From NCBI GenBank assembly GCA_945872285.1, contig CAMBZR010000046.1, positions 1-25,764 of the forward strand: a DNA stretch of 25,764 nucleotides, given 5' to 3'. Source of the stretch: Bordetella parapertussis (GTDB taxonomy: Bacteria > Pseudomonadota > Gammaproteobacteria > Burkholderiales > Burkholderiaceae_B). The notes beneath the pieces are model-generated. The model did not search any database and was not told the DNA's origin. It saw only the letters and a program-made list of their open reading frames with translations. Of the stretch, positions 14,631 through 22,601 are shown piece after piece; the stretch's first letter is position 1, and each line of letters begins with the position of its first letter. The position numbers were made by a program, and so were the translations under genes.

Positions 14631-15752
14631 AAAATCAATAAAGATCTTGCTGACTTTTTCAGGCTGTTCTTGTTGCACCCAATGGCCCGCGCCCTCAACC
14701 AAGACCGTACCTTTATATTGCGTCGTGACTGTTTGCTCTATGTACTCGAGGCCTCCGGGGGTTTGATACACGCCCCAGTCGCTCTTGCCACCAATAAACA
14801 ATGACGGGACATCAATCGTGCGGCCTGCAAATATTTTAAGCTCTTGATCAAGCGCGCCAATTCGGTAGCCTTGTAGCCCGCCTTGAAACCCCGTGCGGCC
14901 GTACTCTTCGCTATAAACTTTTAGCTCAGGCTCGGTTAACCATTGGCATGCTGCAATCTCTTGCGCAGTGGGCATCTCGGGGGCGACTGACTCAGCCATC
15001 CCTTTGTCTAAATCCATCACATAATAGCGAGGCAGTTTTTCCCATTCGCTGGCAATTAAAGACGATAGCGGAAAAGGTTTATTCGCGACCCAGTCGGCGC
15101 TTTTCATATGGTAATAGGCACGCAAAAACGCATGTAACCCTTGCTTTGCATGCCATATGTTTTCATTGGCCTCGGGCAACGTGTAGTAACGCATGTAATA
15201 TTTGCGCGGCGGCTTGAGCAAGGCTAAATCTTCGTGAATCCGGACAACGGGCCTAGCTGGCACCGTCACGTTCACCGTATTAAACGGCAGCGCCTCAGGC
15301 GCCCCCCTAAAGGGCGAACTCATCAGGATCACTGACTTAAACACGTCGGGGCGCGTCAACGCACACCACCCAGCAAGTGGCGACCCCTGATCATGACCAA
15401 ACACGCCAGCGACGGTGTGATAGCCCAAGGCAGACACTAAGGCGAGCATATCGTTGATTTTGTTTAACGAACCGAAAGCACGCATATCGTCGGCATGCTG
15501 AATCTCAGTTCCTCCGCTACGGCCATAGCCACGCACGTCAGGGGCGATCACGTGGTATCCCGCCGCGGCTAACGGCGCCATCACCTTGCGCCAGCTATAC
15601 GCCAACTCAGGAAACCCATGCAAAAGTAAAACCAGTTGCCGACCAGGGATTTCAAAGCCTGCCTCAAGCGCATGAAAGGTAATGCCGTTGACGTCTTGAA
15701 TGAATCTTGAGCGAACGCCTGCAGGAAGAACCGAAGGGCTGAGTGGAGTCAT
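14607..15752 (-). CDS. Alpha/beta hydrolase of the epoxide hydrolase family
   Basis: This 381-residue enzyme carries the epoxide hydrolase signature. HGFPE at 45-49 forms the oxyanion hole, APDVRGYGRSGG lies at 70-81, and the nucleophile elbow GHDQGSPLAGW has D121, an Asp as in epoxide hydrolases and dehalogenases rather than a Ser. H357 in GAGHWVQQEQP is the catalytic base. Tyr-rich stretches in the cap (KYYMRYYTLPEAN) may supply the ring-opening tyrosines. The Asp nucleophile is also found in haloalkane and fluoroacetate dehalogenases, so the exact reaction is uncertain. There is no signal peptide. It diverges from the flavin monooxygenase gene, and epoxidation followed by hydrolysis would be a sensible pair. 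Confidence 0.88.
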   Translation of the reverse strand: MTPLSPSVLPAGVRSRFIQDVNGITFHALEAGFEIPGRQLVLLLHGFPELAYSWRKVMAPLAAAGYHVIAPDVRGYGRSGGTEIQHADDMRAFGSLNKINDMLALVSALGYHTVAGVFGHDQGSPLAGWCALTRPDVFKSVILMSSPFRGAPEALPFNTVNVTVPARPVVRIHEDLALLKPPRKYYMRYYTLPEANENIWHAKQGLHAFLRAYYHMKSADWVANKPFPLSSLIASEWEKLPRYYVMDLDKGMAESVAPEMPTAQEIAACQWLTEPELKVYSEEYGRTGFQGGLQGYRIGALDQELKIFAGRTIDVPSLFIGGKSDWGVYQTPGGLEYIEQTVTTQYKGTVLVEGAGHWVQQEQPEKVSKIFIDFLSRALAH

Positions 15753-15860
15753 TTTCTATCTTTTTATAGGCTATGGGACATTAAATCTGTTAAGGTTAGA
15801 TTAAACCAAAAAGCAAATAAAGCGAAGTTTCTAGTCGCCCAAAACAAAGAGACAATCAAC

Positions 15861-17654
15861 ATGAACGACACCACTCACTTGGCTTCTGCAGTCACTTCAC
15901 AAGTCGACCTTAAAAGTTTAAGCGCTGAATGGCTCAAACGGTTTGAAGCGCTGTTATGCGCAGGCAACACCACCGCGTTAGCAAGTTTGTTCGCACCCGA
16001 ATGTCACTATCGCGATATTCTGGCTTTTTCATGGACACTACGGCCTTCAACAGGCGCGCAGGCGATCGCCAAGTTTTTAACAAACGCTCAAAAAAAGATT
16101 CAAGCTAAAAGTTTTTGCCTGGCGTCCGAACGCGCCGCCCCTCGTAAAGTTCGGCGCGTAGGTATCGAAGTGATCGAGGCGATCTTCAAGTTTGAGACGG
16201 CGCTCGGACGAGGTCACGGCGTTATTCGATTGTTAGCGCATCAACCCGACCAAGCTTGGGTTCTGTTGACAACGCTTGATGAACTCAAAGGCCACGAAGA
16301 GAAAATCGGTGGCAACAGACCAAGCGGCGATGCCTATTCAAGAAACTTTGGCGGTGCGAACTGGCTAGATCAACGCATACGCGAACGCGCTTTCGAAGAT
16401 CGCGATCCAGTTGTGTTGATTGTCGGAGCTGGTCAAAACGGCTTGGCGGTCGCCGCGCGTTTAAAGCAGCAAGAGATCGATACCCTAGTGGTAGATAAAT
16501 ACCCACGCATTGGTGACAATTGGCGCGTACGCTACCACTCCCTGGCCTTGCATAACCAAATTCACGTCAACCATTTACCCTACATGCCCTTTCCGCCGAC
16601 CTGGCCTAAATATATTCCTAAAGATATGTTGGGCAACTGGCTCGAGATGTATGCCGAGGCAATGCAGTTAAATTGCTGGGCCGGCACAGAGTTCACGAAG
16701 GGCCGCTACGATGACGCGACCAAACGCTGGACAGTCACGCTTAAGCGCGCCGACGGAACCGAGCGCGTGTTGCACCCGCGACACGTTATTTTTTCAAACG
16801 GCACGAGCGGCATCGCTCGCGTGCCCAAGCTGCCAGGCCTTGAGGATTTTGCGGGCGACAAGTTTCACTCGCATGGTTTTAAAAATGGCGCGCCCTGGCG
16901 CGGCAAAAAAGCCTTGGTACTAGGCACCGGCAACAGCGGACACGACATTGCTCAAGATTTGTATAGCAATCAGGTCGACACCACGATCATCCAACGCGGT
17001 TCAACCACGGTGGTGAGCATCGATCCAAGCGCCAAACTAAACTATGCGCTGTATGAAGAGGGTCCATCGCTTGAAGATTGCGATCTGCTTGCAACAGCCA
17101 CCACCTATCCACTTTTAATTCGCGCCTATCAGGCAACCGTTAAACGCATGGTCGAATACGATAAAGATTTGATCGCCGCACTCAAAGCGCGCGGTTTCAA
17201 ATACGACTTAGGTGAAGATGAGACCGGCCACCAAATGAAATATCGCCGTCGCGGAGGTGGCTATTATCTTGATGCGGGCTGTTCGCAACTGATCATCGAC
17301 AACGAAATCGGTTTGCTCCAATTCGACGATATCGAAAAATTTGTACCTGAAGGTGCCTTGATGAAAGACGGCACGCTTCACAAAGCTGATTTACTTGTCT
17401 TGGCAACTGGCTACTATTCGCAACAAGAAGTCGTACGCCGCCTGATGGGTGACGAAGTCGCAGACCGTGTCGGGCAAGTCTGGGGCATTGCCACGAACGG
17501 CGAACTGGCCAACATGTGGACGCGCACACCGCAAGAAGGATTGTGGTTTATGGGCGGCGCGTTGGCGCAGGGCCGCATTTATTCGCTCTATGTCGCACTA
17601 CAAATTAAAGCGCTTGAACTTGGACTCATCACACACGATTACCAACATGATTAA
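15861..17654 (+). CDS. Flavin-containing monooxygenase with an N-terminal NTF2-like domain
   Basis: This 597-residue protein has two parts. Residues 18-145 look like an NTF2/SnoaL fold (LKRFEALLCAGNTTALASLF, and later QAWVLLTTLDELKGHEE). Residues 183-597 are a class B flavin monooxygenase. The FAD loop is GAGQNG (189-194). The FMO/Baeyer-Villiger fingerprint FAGDKFHSHGF (330-340) fits FxGxxxHxxxF. The NADPH loop is GTGNSG (355-360), and an LATGY motif comes near the C-terminus. Such enzymes oxygenate N, S or carbonyl groups, and YUCCA-type relatives decarboxylate 2-oxo acids. The stop overlaps the amidohydrolase start by eight bases, so the two proteins are probably made together. Confidence 0.9.
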   Translation: MNDTTHLASAVTSQVDLKSLSAEWLKRFEALLCAGNTTALASLFAPECHYRDILAFSWTLRPSTGAQAIAKFLTNAQKKIQAKSFCLASERAAPRKVRRVGIEVIEAIFKFETALGRGHGVIRLLAHQPDQAWVLLTTLDELKGHEEKIGGNRPSGDAYSRNFGGANWLDQRIRERAFEDRDPVVLIVGAGQNGLAVAARLKQQEIDTLVVDKYPRIGDNWRVRYHSLALHNQIHVNHLPYMPFPPTWPKYIPKDMLGNWLEMYAEAMQLNCWAGTEFTKGRYDDATKRWTVTLKRADGTERVLHPRHVIFSNGTSGIARVPKLPGLEDFAGDKFHSHGFKNGAPWRGKKALVLGTGNSGHDIAQDLYSNQVDTTIIQRGSTTVVSIDPSAKLNYALYEEGPSLEDCDLLATATTYPLLIRAYQATVKRMVEYDKDLIAALKARGFKYDLGEDETGHQMKYRRRGGGYYLDAGCSQLIIDNEIGLLQFDDIEKFVPEGALMKDGTLHKADLLVLATGYYSQQEVVRRLMGDEVADRVGQVWGIATNGELANMWTRTPQEGLWFMGGALAQGRIYSLYVALQIKALELGLITHDYQHD

Positions 17655-18486
17655 AATTGACGCTCAGGTCCACGCCTACGAACATAACCATGCGGGTCGT
17701 CCCTGGGCCGCCACCCTGCACGGCCCCGCCACTGCGACCGGCGAAGAGATGATCGCCGCGATGGATGCAGTGGGCGTTGACGCCGCGATCTTGGTGTCAG
17801 TGTTTACGATGTATCAATTCGATCCAAGCTACGCGCTAGAGGTCTTTAACAAATACCCTAAACGCTTTCGCGTGATCAAACCAGTGGATCCCACAGACCC
17901 TGCGGTCGCCGATACGATCGCTGACTGGGCCGCCACAAAAGGCACCATTGCCATTCGCATCATGCTGAATCGTGGTGTCTCAGAGGATCCAGCCGACCCC
18001 GGCATCAAGCGTGTCTTAGCTGCCGCTGCGCACCACTCGCTTCCTGTCAATCTTCTATGCTGGGGGCGTTTAGCCCAGGCTAAAGAGCTTGCGGCCCGCA
18101 ATCCCAATACCAGACTCGTGATTGATCACTTAGGCCTGCAACAACCTTTTGAGCCGCCTGTGCCCGCTCAGCCGTTTGGAGAGCTACCCACGGTACTGGC
18201 GTTAGCCAAGCACGATAACGTCGTGATAAAAATTAGTGGCGCCTGTACGCTTTCGCACGAAAAGTTCCCCTACGAAGACATCTGGGATCCGCTAGCTCGC
18301 ATTTTTGATGCGTATGGCTTTGAGCGCTGCATGTGGGGAACAGACTGGACACGCGCGGTCGAGCTACTCAACTACAAGCAAGGTGTTGAAGCCTTCACCC
18401 TGACAGATCGACTGAGCGACAGCGAGCGCACCCAACTGATGGGCGGCTCTTTACAAAAAATTTATAACTGGGCTTATTCGGCCTGA
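17647..18486 (+). CDS. Amidohydrolase-family (Amidohydro_2) enzyme
   Basis: This 279-residue TIM-barrel protein starts at ATG 17647 inside the end of the monooxygenase gene. The first metal motif is changed to DAQVH (D5, Q7, H9). The usual DxHxH is often relaxed in this family. Other marks are FRVIKPVDPTDP, KGTIAIRIMLNRG, RLVIDHLGLQQP and the closing MWGTDWTRA with the catalytic Asp. Relatives include 2-pyrone-4,6-dicarboxylate lactonase and ACMS decarboxylase-type enzymes, which act on lactones or carboxylates made during aromatic breakdown. Translation coupling to the monooxygenase suggests it hydrolyses that enzyme's product, for example a lactone. It converges with a Bug gene and overlaps it by 13 bases. 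Confidence 0.9.
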   Translation: MIKIDAQVHAYEHNHAGRPWAATLHGPATATGEEMIAAMDAVGVDAAILVSVFTMYQFDPSYALEVFNKYPKRFRVIKPVDPTDPAVADTIADWAATKGTIAIRIMLNRGVSEDPADPGIKRVLAAAAHHSLPVNLLCWGRLAQAKELAARNPNTRLVIDHLGLQQPFEPPVPAQPFGELPTVLALAKHDNVVIKISGACTLSHEKFPYEDIWDPLARIFDAYGFERCMWGTDWTRAVELLNYKQGVEAFTLTDRLSDSERTQLMGGSLQKIYNWAYSA

Positions 18487-19451
18487 ATACCTTGCTGCTT
18501 AATCAGGGTTGACCAACGATTGATTTCTGACTCAAGCAGTTGGGCTGCCTGCGCAGGGGTGTTGGCGACCGGAACAAACGCCATCTCTTTCAAGCGCTTT
18601 TGTGACTCGGGCGTTAACAAGCCTGCGTTGATTTCTTGATTGAGCTTGTCGACGACAGCCTGAGGTGTGCCTTGGGGTGCTGAAAACCCAACCCAATAAT
18701 TCATTTCAAGTCCCGGAAACCCTTCTTCCGCGGCCGTAGGCACCTCTGGCAAGACGTCTGAGCGCTTATCTGACAGCATCATGAGCGCGCGTAACTTTCC
18801 ACCTTGCACAAGCGGCAAGGTGGTTGAGACGGCACTGACCAAAACCTGCACCTGACCCGCCATCAGATCTGCCAGCACGGCCCCCGCACCCCGATAGGGC
18901 ACGTGCGTCATCGAGATCCCGAGCTTAGCCTTCAATAGCTCACCGCCCAAATGTGTGTTGGTGCCCGTGCCTCCCGAGCCAAAATTCAGCTTACCTGGCT
19001 CGGCCTTGGCCAGCGCAATCAACTCTTTGATATTTTTTGCCGGCACCGCCGGGTTAATCACCAACACGTGTCCCACGGACACGGCCGTGTTGATCGGGAT
19101 AAAAGCAGTCTTTGGGTTGTAGGGCAGGTTTGGGGTCAAGCCGGCCGAAATTGAGTACGACATCTCCATGGCGAGCAAAGTATTGCCGTCTGGAGCCGCG
19201 CGGGCGGCCGCGTTCCAGCCCACCACACCCCCGCCGCCCTGACGGTTTTCGACAATAACTGGGGTGCCCAGGCGCGTACCGAGTTGCTGCGCCACCATGC
19301 GTGCCACGATGTCGGTCGCCCCGCCCGTTGCATAGGGCACGATCACCGTAATCGGTTTAGCGCCAACCACCTGCGCCTGCGCTGAGGCGCTTAACACACT
19401 GGTTGCCGTGACAGAGATCAAAAATCCTAACCACCTCGCGCTTCGTTGCAT
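18474..19451 (-). CDS. Bug/TctC-family periplasmic solute receptor
   Basis: This is a complete 325-residue Bug receptor starting at ATG 19451, with AGGAG nine bases upstream. It has a signal peptide ending ASAQAQ. Family motifs in order are KPITVIVPYATGGATDIVAR, ENRQGGGGVVG, PDGNTLLAMEMSYS, LNFGSGGTGTNTHLGGELL, HVPYRGAGAVLADLMAGQV and LPEVPTAAEEGFPGLE. The normally conserved DGYT is DGNT here, and the loop has ATGG instead of PGG. Its last 13 bases overlap the end of the convergent amidohydrolase gene. It is the best candidate receptor for the monooxygenase-amidohydrolase substrate, on position alone. Confidence 0.93.
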   Translation of the reverse strand: MQRSARWLGFLISVTATSVLSASAQAQVVGAKPITVIVPYATGGATDIVARMVAQQLGTRLGTPVIVENRQGGGGVVGWNAAARAAPDGNTLLAMEMSYSISAGLTPNLPYNPKTAFIPINTAVSVGHVLVINPAVPAKNIKELIALAKAEPGKLNFGSGGTGTNTHLGGELLKAKLGISMTHVPYRGAGAVLADLMAGQVQVLVSAVSTTLPLVQGGKLRALMMLSDKRSDVLPEVPTAAEEGFPGLEMNYWVGFSAPQGTPQAVVDKLNQEINAGLLTPESQKRLKEMAFVPVANTPAQAAQLLESEINRWSTLIKQQGIQAE

Positions 19452-19640
19452 GATGTCTCGCTCCTGTATTTTTAAGTTCTACTTTTTATTCATTCCGTGC
19501 AATTATCGCCGCGTTTGAAGCTCTGTCACCATCAAAACATTGGCCAGATGGCGCCTAAGACTGTAACGGCGCAATTCCGCTTTACAATCCGGTGCTGTAA
19601 GTTAGATTTTGTAAATGACTTTGCAACAAAGAGCAAAACC

Positions 19641-20450
19641 ATGAAGAACATACTCATCACCGGCGCGGCAGGTCAAATCGGCAAGGTCTTGCGAGCGGGG
19701 CTTAAAGGTCGCTACTCCTTGATTCGTTGCCTCGACCTTGGCGTCCAAGCGCCCGCCACCGCGGGCGAAGAAGTCGTTCAGGGCGATATCCGCGATCTCG
19801 CTGTCTTAGATCAAGCGATGTCTGGCATCGACTGCGTAGTGCACTTAGCAGGCGTCCCGGTCGAAGACACCTGGGAAAAAATCCTTCCTGCCAATATCGA
19901 GGGCTGTTACAACACCTTTGATTCAGCACAGCGTCAAGGCGTCAAACGCATGATTTTCGCAAGCTCAAATCACGCGGTCGGTTTTCATCGACGCGAGCGC
20001 ATGATTGACGACACCGTGGCACCCCGTCCAGATAGTCGCTACGGTATCTCAAAGGTCTTTGGCGAAGCAGTGGGACGGTTTTATGCCGACAAACATCAAA
20101 TGCAGGTCGCGTGTCTGCGTATTGGTTCGTTTCGCGCCGCCAACAAGCCCGAAGATTTTCGACAGCTCAATACGTGGATCAGCCATCGCGATATGGTTCA
20201 CCTGACTGCATGTCTCATTGAGCACCCCGGATTTCATTTCGAGGTCGTGTACGGTATTTCAAATAATCTTCGTAATCGCTGGGACAACACAAACGTCAAG
20301 CATCTGGGCTATCAACCACAAGACAACGCCGAGGATCATCTAGAAGCCGTCTTAGCCCTCAACACGAGCGAAGACCCTGTTTCGGTGCAGTTTCACGGAG
20401 CAATGTTTTGCGGCCTTGAGTTTAAAGGCGATACGGATTTGATTGATTAG
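19641..20450 (+). CDS. NAD-dependent extended SDR, uronate-dehydrogenase-like
   Basis: This 269-residue protein starts at ATG 19641, and a longer upstream frame lacks family sequence. The NAD-binding loop is GAAGQIG (8-14). D32 in CLDLG points to NAD rather than NADP. GDIRDL, the VVHLAG strand, SSNHAVGFHRR (108-118) and the catalytic Y134-x3-K138 (YGISK) follow. The size and the SSNH...GFHR region match uronate dehydrogenases, which oxidise hexuronates to aldarolactones, but other sugar epimerases or dehydratases remain possible. The gene ends two bases before queE, making a tight three-gene unit with queE and queD. A metabolic reason for that link is not obvious. Confidence 0.85.
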   Translation: MKNILITGAAGQIGKVLRAGLKGRYSLIRCLDLGVQAPATAGEEVVQGDIRDLAVLDQAMSGIDCVVHLAGVPVEDTWEKILPANIEGCYNTFDSAQRQGVKRMIFASSNHAVGFHRRERMIDDTVAPRPDSRYGISKVFGEAVGRFYADKHQMQVACLRIGSFRAANKPEDFRQLNTWISHRDMVHLTACLIEHPGFHFEVVYGISNNLRNRWDNTNVKHLGYQPQDNAEDHLEAVLALNTSEDPVSVQFHGAMFCGLEFKGDTDLID

Positions 20451-20452
20451 TC

Positions 20453-21085
20453 ATGACATACAGCGTTAAAGAAATTTTTTATACCTTGCAGGGCGAAGGC
20501 CTCAGAGCAGGCAGGCCTGCGGTATTTTGCCGATTTGCGGGGTGCAATCTTTGGTCGGGACGCGAAGAAGATCGCTCAACGGCTGTTTGCCAGTTTTGCG
20601 ACACAGACTTTGTTGGTACCGACGGCACACTGGGCGGCAAGTTTGTCACGCCCGAGCAACTTGCAGAACAAATCGCGGCACTTTGGCCCGAGCACAAGCA
20701 ACAGCGTTATGTTGTGCTGACGGGTGGCGAGCCACTGTTGCAGGTCGATGCGGCTTTGATCCAGGCGCTACATCATCAAGACTTTGAAATTGCCCTTGAG
20801 ACCAACGGCACGCTCGCGGTGCCTGAGGGCGTTGACTGGATCTGTGTCAGTCCTAAAGCAGGCGCAGATTGGGTGCAAAAAACGGGTAACGAACTCAAAC
20901 TCGTTTACCCACAACCGACCTTGATGCCAGACGCACTAACTACGACTAACTTTGACCACTATTTACTGCAACCCATGGATGGCCTGTTTCAAAAGCAAAA
21001 CACGCGCAAAGCAATCGACTACTGCCAGCAAAACCCAGATTGGCGGCTCTCGGTACAAACCCATAAATTTTTGGATATTCGTTGA
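20453..21085 (+). CDS. queE: 7-carboxy-7-deazaguanine synthase (radical SAM)
   Basis: This 210-residue enzyme converts 6-carboxy-tetrahydropterin to 7-carboxy-7-deazaguanine, a step towards queuosine in tRNA and preQ0-derived compounds. The cluster-binding cysteines are C31, C46 and C49, giving the unusual CX14CX2C typical of QueE rather than CX3CX2C. The N-terminus EIFYTLQGEGLRAGRPAVF is diagnostic. TGGEP (90-94) binds SAM, and LETNGT and SPKAG complete the family pattern. It starts two bases after the uronate-dehydrogenase-like gene, and its TGA overlaps the TTG start of queD (TTGA). queC and queF are not in the window. Confidence 0.95.
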   Translation: MTYSVKEIFYTLQGEGLRAGRPAVFCRFAGCNLWSGREEDRSTAVCQFCDTDFVGTDGTLGGKFVTPEQLAEQIAALWPEHKQQRYVVLTGGEPLLQVDAALIQALHHQDFEIALETNGTLAVPEGVDWICVSPKAGADWVQKTGNELKLVYPQPTLMPDALTTTNFDHYLLQPMDGLFQKQNTRKAIDYCQQNPDWRLSVQTHKFLDIR

Positions 21086-21468
21086 AGCACCTTTCTACCA
21101 ATCCTAGGCACTTTGAACTGTCGCAAAGGTTCTATTTTGAAGCCGCACATTCTCTGGCGCGCACCATCGACGCTCAGGGCAGCCGACGTATACACGGCCA
21201 TACCTATGAGGCTGAAGTGACGCTGCAGGGCCAGCCCGACCCGCTCACGGGCATGCTGATTGATCTGGCTTATCTACGCCAAGAGATCGAGCGTGTCCGT
21301 CATTTACTTGACCATCATTTTTTAGATGACATCGCTGACCTCGGACCCGTTACGCTTGAAAATCTTTGTGTATTTATCGCAAATAAACTTAGTGCGACTT
21401 TGCCACAGCTAAGCTGCGTGGCTGTCGGGCGTCGCGCTAGCGCAGACATGTGCGTCCTGCGTCTTTAG
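21082..21468 (+). CDS. queD: 6-carboxy-5,6,7,8-tetrahydropterin synthase family protein
   Basis: This 128-residue protein starts at TTG (21082), overlapping the queE stop. It has the PTPS/QueD fold pattern. H23 (FEAAHSL) with H38 and H40 (RRIHGHTY) are the zinc ligands, LLDHHFLDD supplies the catalytic Asp-His region, and LENLCVFIANKL follows with the pterin-binding Glu region. At the position of the catalytic Cys, normally in CGRLHGH, this protein has Ser (S34 in GSRRIHGH). Operon position next to queE supports a role in queuosine synthesis, the conversion of dihydroneopterin triphosphate to 6-carboxytetrahydropterin. The altered residue leaves the exact chemistry open. Confidence 0.88.
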   Translation: MKHLSTNPRHFELSQRFYFEAAHSLARTIDAQGSRRIHGHTYEAEVTLQGQPDPLTGMLIDLAYLRQEIERVRHLLDHHFLDDIADLGPVTLENLCVFIANKLSATLPQLSCVAVGRRASADMCVLRL

Positions 21469-21688
21469 TCTTTCGCTGACACCCCAAACTCGCTGTTGTG
21501 CTGGCCAAGCCTGAGGGCCACCGCGCGTCTTCTTGTTTAAACATATTAGCGAACTCTTTGCCAGAGGAGTCGCCTGTGCACTGCAGCATGAACGACTTTG
21601 AAGTCGATAACAGTTGTGTTACACCATATCTTGGCTCTTACGAAGACCCGATATAAAAAAGCCCGTTACGAAGATAGCCGGAGACAGC

Positions 21689-22567
21689 ATGCAAAATACC
21701 AACACGTTTAATCGCACCGAGGGCGACCTTGGCAATATCGTCGCGCTTGAACACGTCAATCTCGAAATCCCCGATCAAGCGCTTGCCACCATTTTTTACA
21801 CGATGGGAATGGGTTTTACCCGCGATCCTTATCTGATGACGGGCGTCAGTAACATGTGGATCAATCTCGGACGTAACCAGTTTCATCTGCCGACCGGTAA
21901 GCCGATGGTGCTGCGCGGCAATATCTTAATCGTCATTCCAAGTCGCTCGGCGTTGCTTGAGCGACTTGCTTCGATTCAAGAATTACTCAAACAGACCCAG
22001 TTTAAGGTGGTTGAGCACAGCGATCATGTCTTGGTGACCTGCCCCTGGGGCAATCGCTTAAAGTGCTATGAGCCTGCCCCTGAGTTTGGCCCCATCAGCC
22101 TTGGTATGCCTTGCATCGAAATGCTAGTGGATCACGGTAGTGCCGAGCCCATCGCGCATTTCTATCGCGAGATCATGCACGCAAAGGCTGTCAGCGGCAA
22201 AGATCAAGAGGGCGTCTACACTCGCGTCTCGGTTGGCCCAAGTCAGGCACTCATTTATCGCGAAGCCGACAGTACCGATAAGCGCCCCTACGATAATCAC
22301 CACTTGCAAATCTATATCGCAGATTTTTCGGGGCCCTATAACCGACTAAAGGCTCACAACTTAATTTCCAGAGAAGATAGTGTTCATCAATACCGCTTTA
22401 CAGATGTCGTTGATCTTAAAAGCGGTACGGTCTTGCATCACATTGAGCACGAGATTCGCAGCCTGATGCATCCCTTGTATGCCAGGCCGCTGATTAATCG
22501 AAACGCCGAACAAACCATCAGAAATTTTATTCCGGGGCAAGAGGCCTACGCTTGGACACGACCTTAG
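21689..22567 (+). CDS. Two-domain VOC-superfamily (glyoxalase/extradiol dioxygenase fold) protein
   Basis: This 292-residue protein starts at ATG 21689 with GGAG at a good distance. Upstream in-frame codons are not family-like. The first VOC half (about 19-130) opens LEHVNLEIPD and has candidate metal ligands H22, H66 (NQFHLPTG) and E128 (KCYEPAP). The second half (about 140-255) opens CIEMLVDHG and contains NHHLQIYIADFSGPY and VLHHIEHEIRS. Such two-module proteins include extradiol ring-cleaving dioxygenases and glyoxalase-like enzymes. A flavin hydroxylase gene follows after 34 bases, and hydroxylation then ring opening would be a natural pair. The substrate is not identifiable. Confidence 0.8.
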   Translation: MQNTNTFNRTEGDLGNIVALEHVNLEIPDQALATIFYTMGMGFTRDPYLMTGVSNMWINLGRNQFHLPTGKPMVLRGNILIVIPSRSALLERLASIQELLKQTQFKVVEHSDHVLVTCPWGNRLKCYEPAPEFGPISLGMPCIEMLVDHGSAEPIAHFYREIMHAKAVSGKDQEGVYTRVSVGPSQALIYREADSTDKRPYDNHHLQIYIADFSGPYNRLKAHNLISREDSVHQYRFTDVVDLKSGTVLHHIEHEIRSLMHPLYARPLINRNAEQTIRNFIPGQEAYAWTRP

Positions 22568-22601
22568 CGTTTATTGACCTTAAGAACCCTGGGGGCTAGT
22601 C

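Noticed and set aside
15794..15807. GGTTAGATTAAACC, an imperfect palindrome in the gap between the epoxide-hydrolase-like and monooxygenase genes
   Set aside because: Only the outer four bases pair well and no regulator is nearby, so it was not called an operator.
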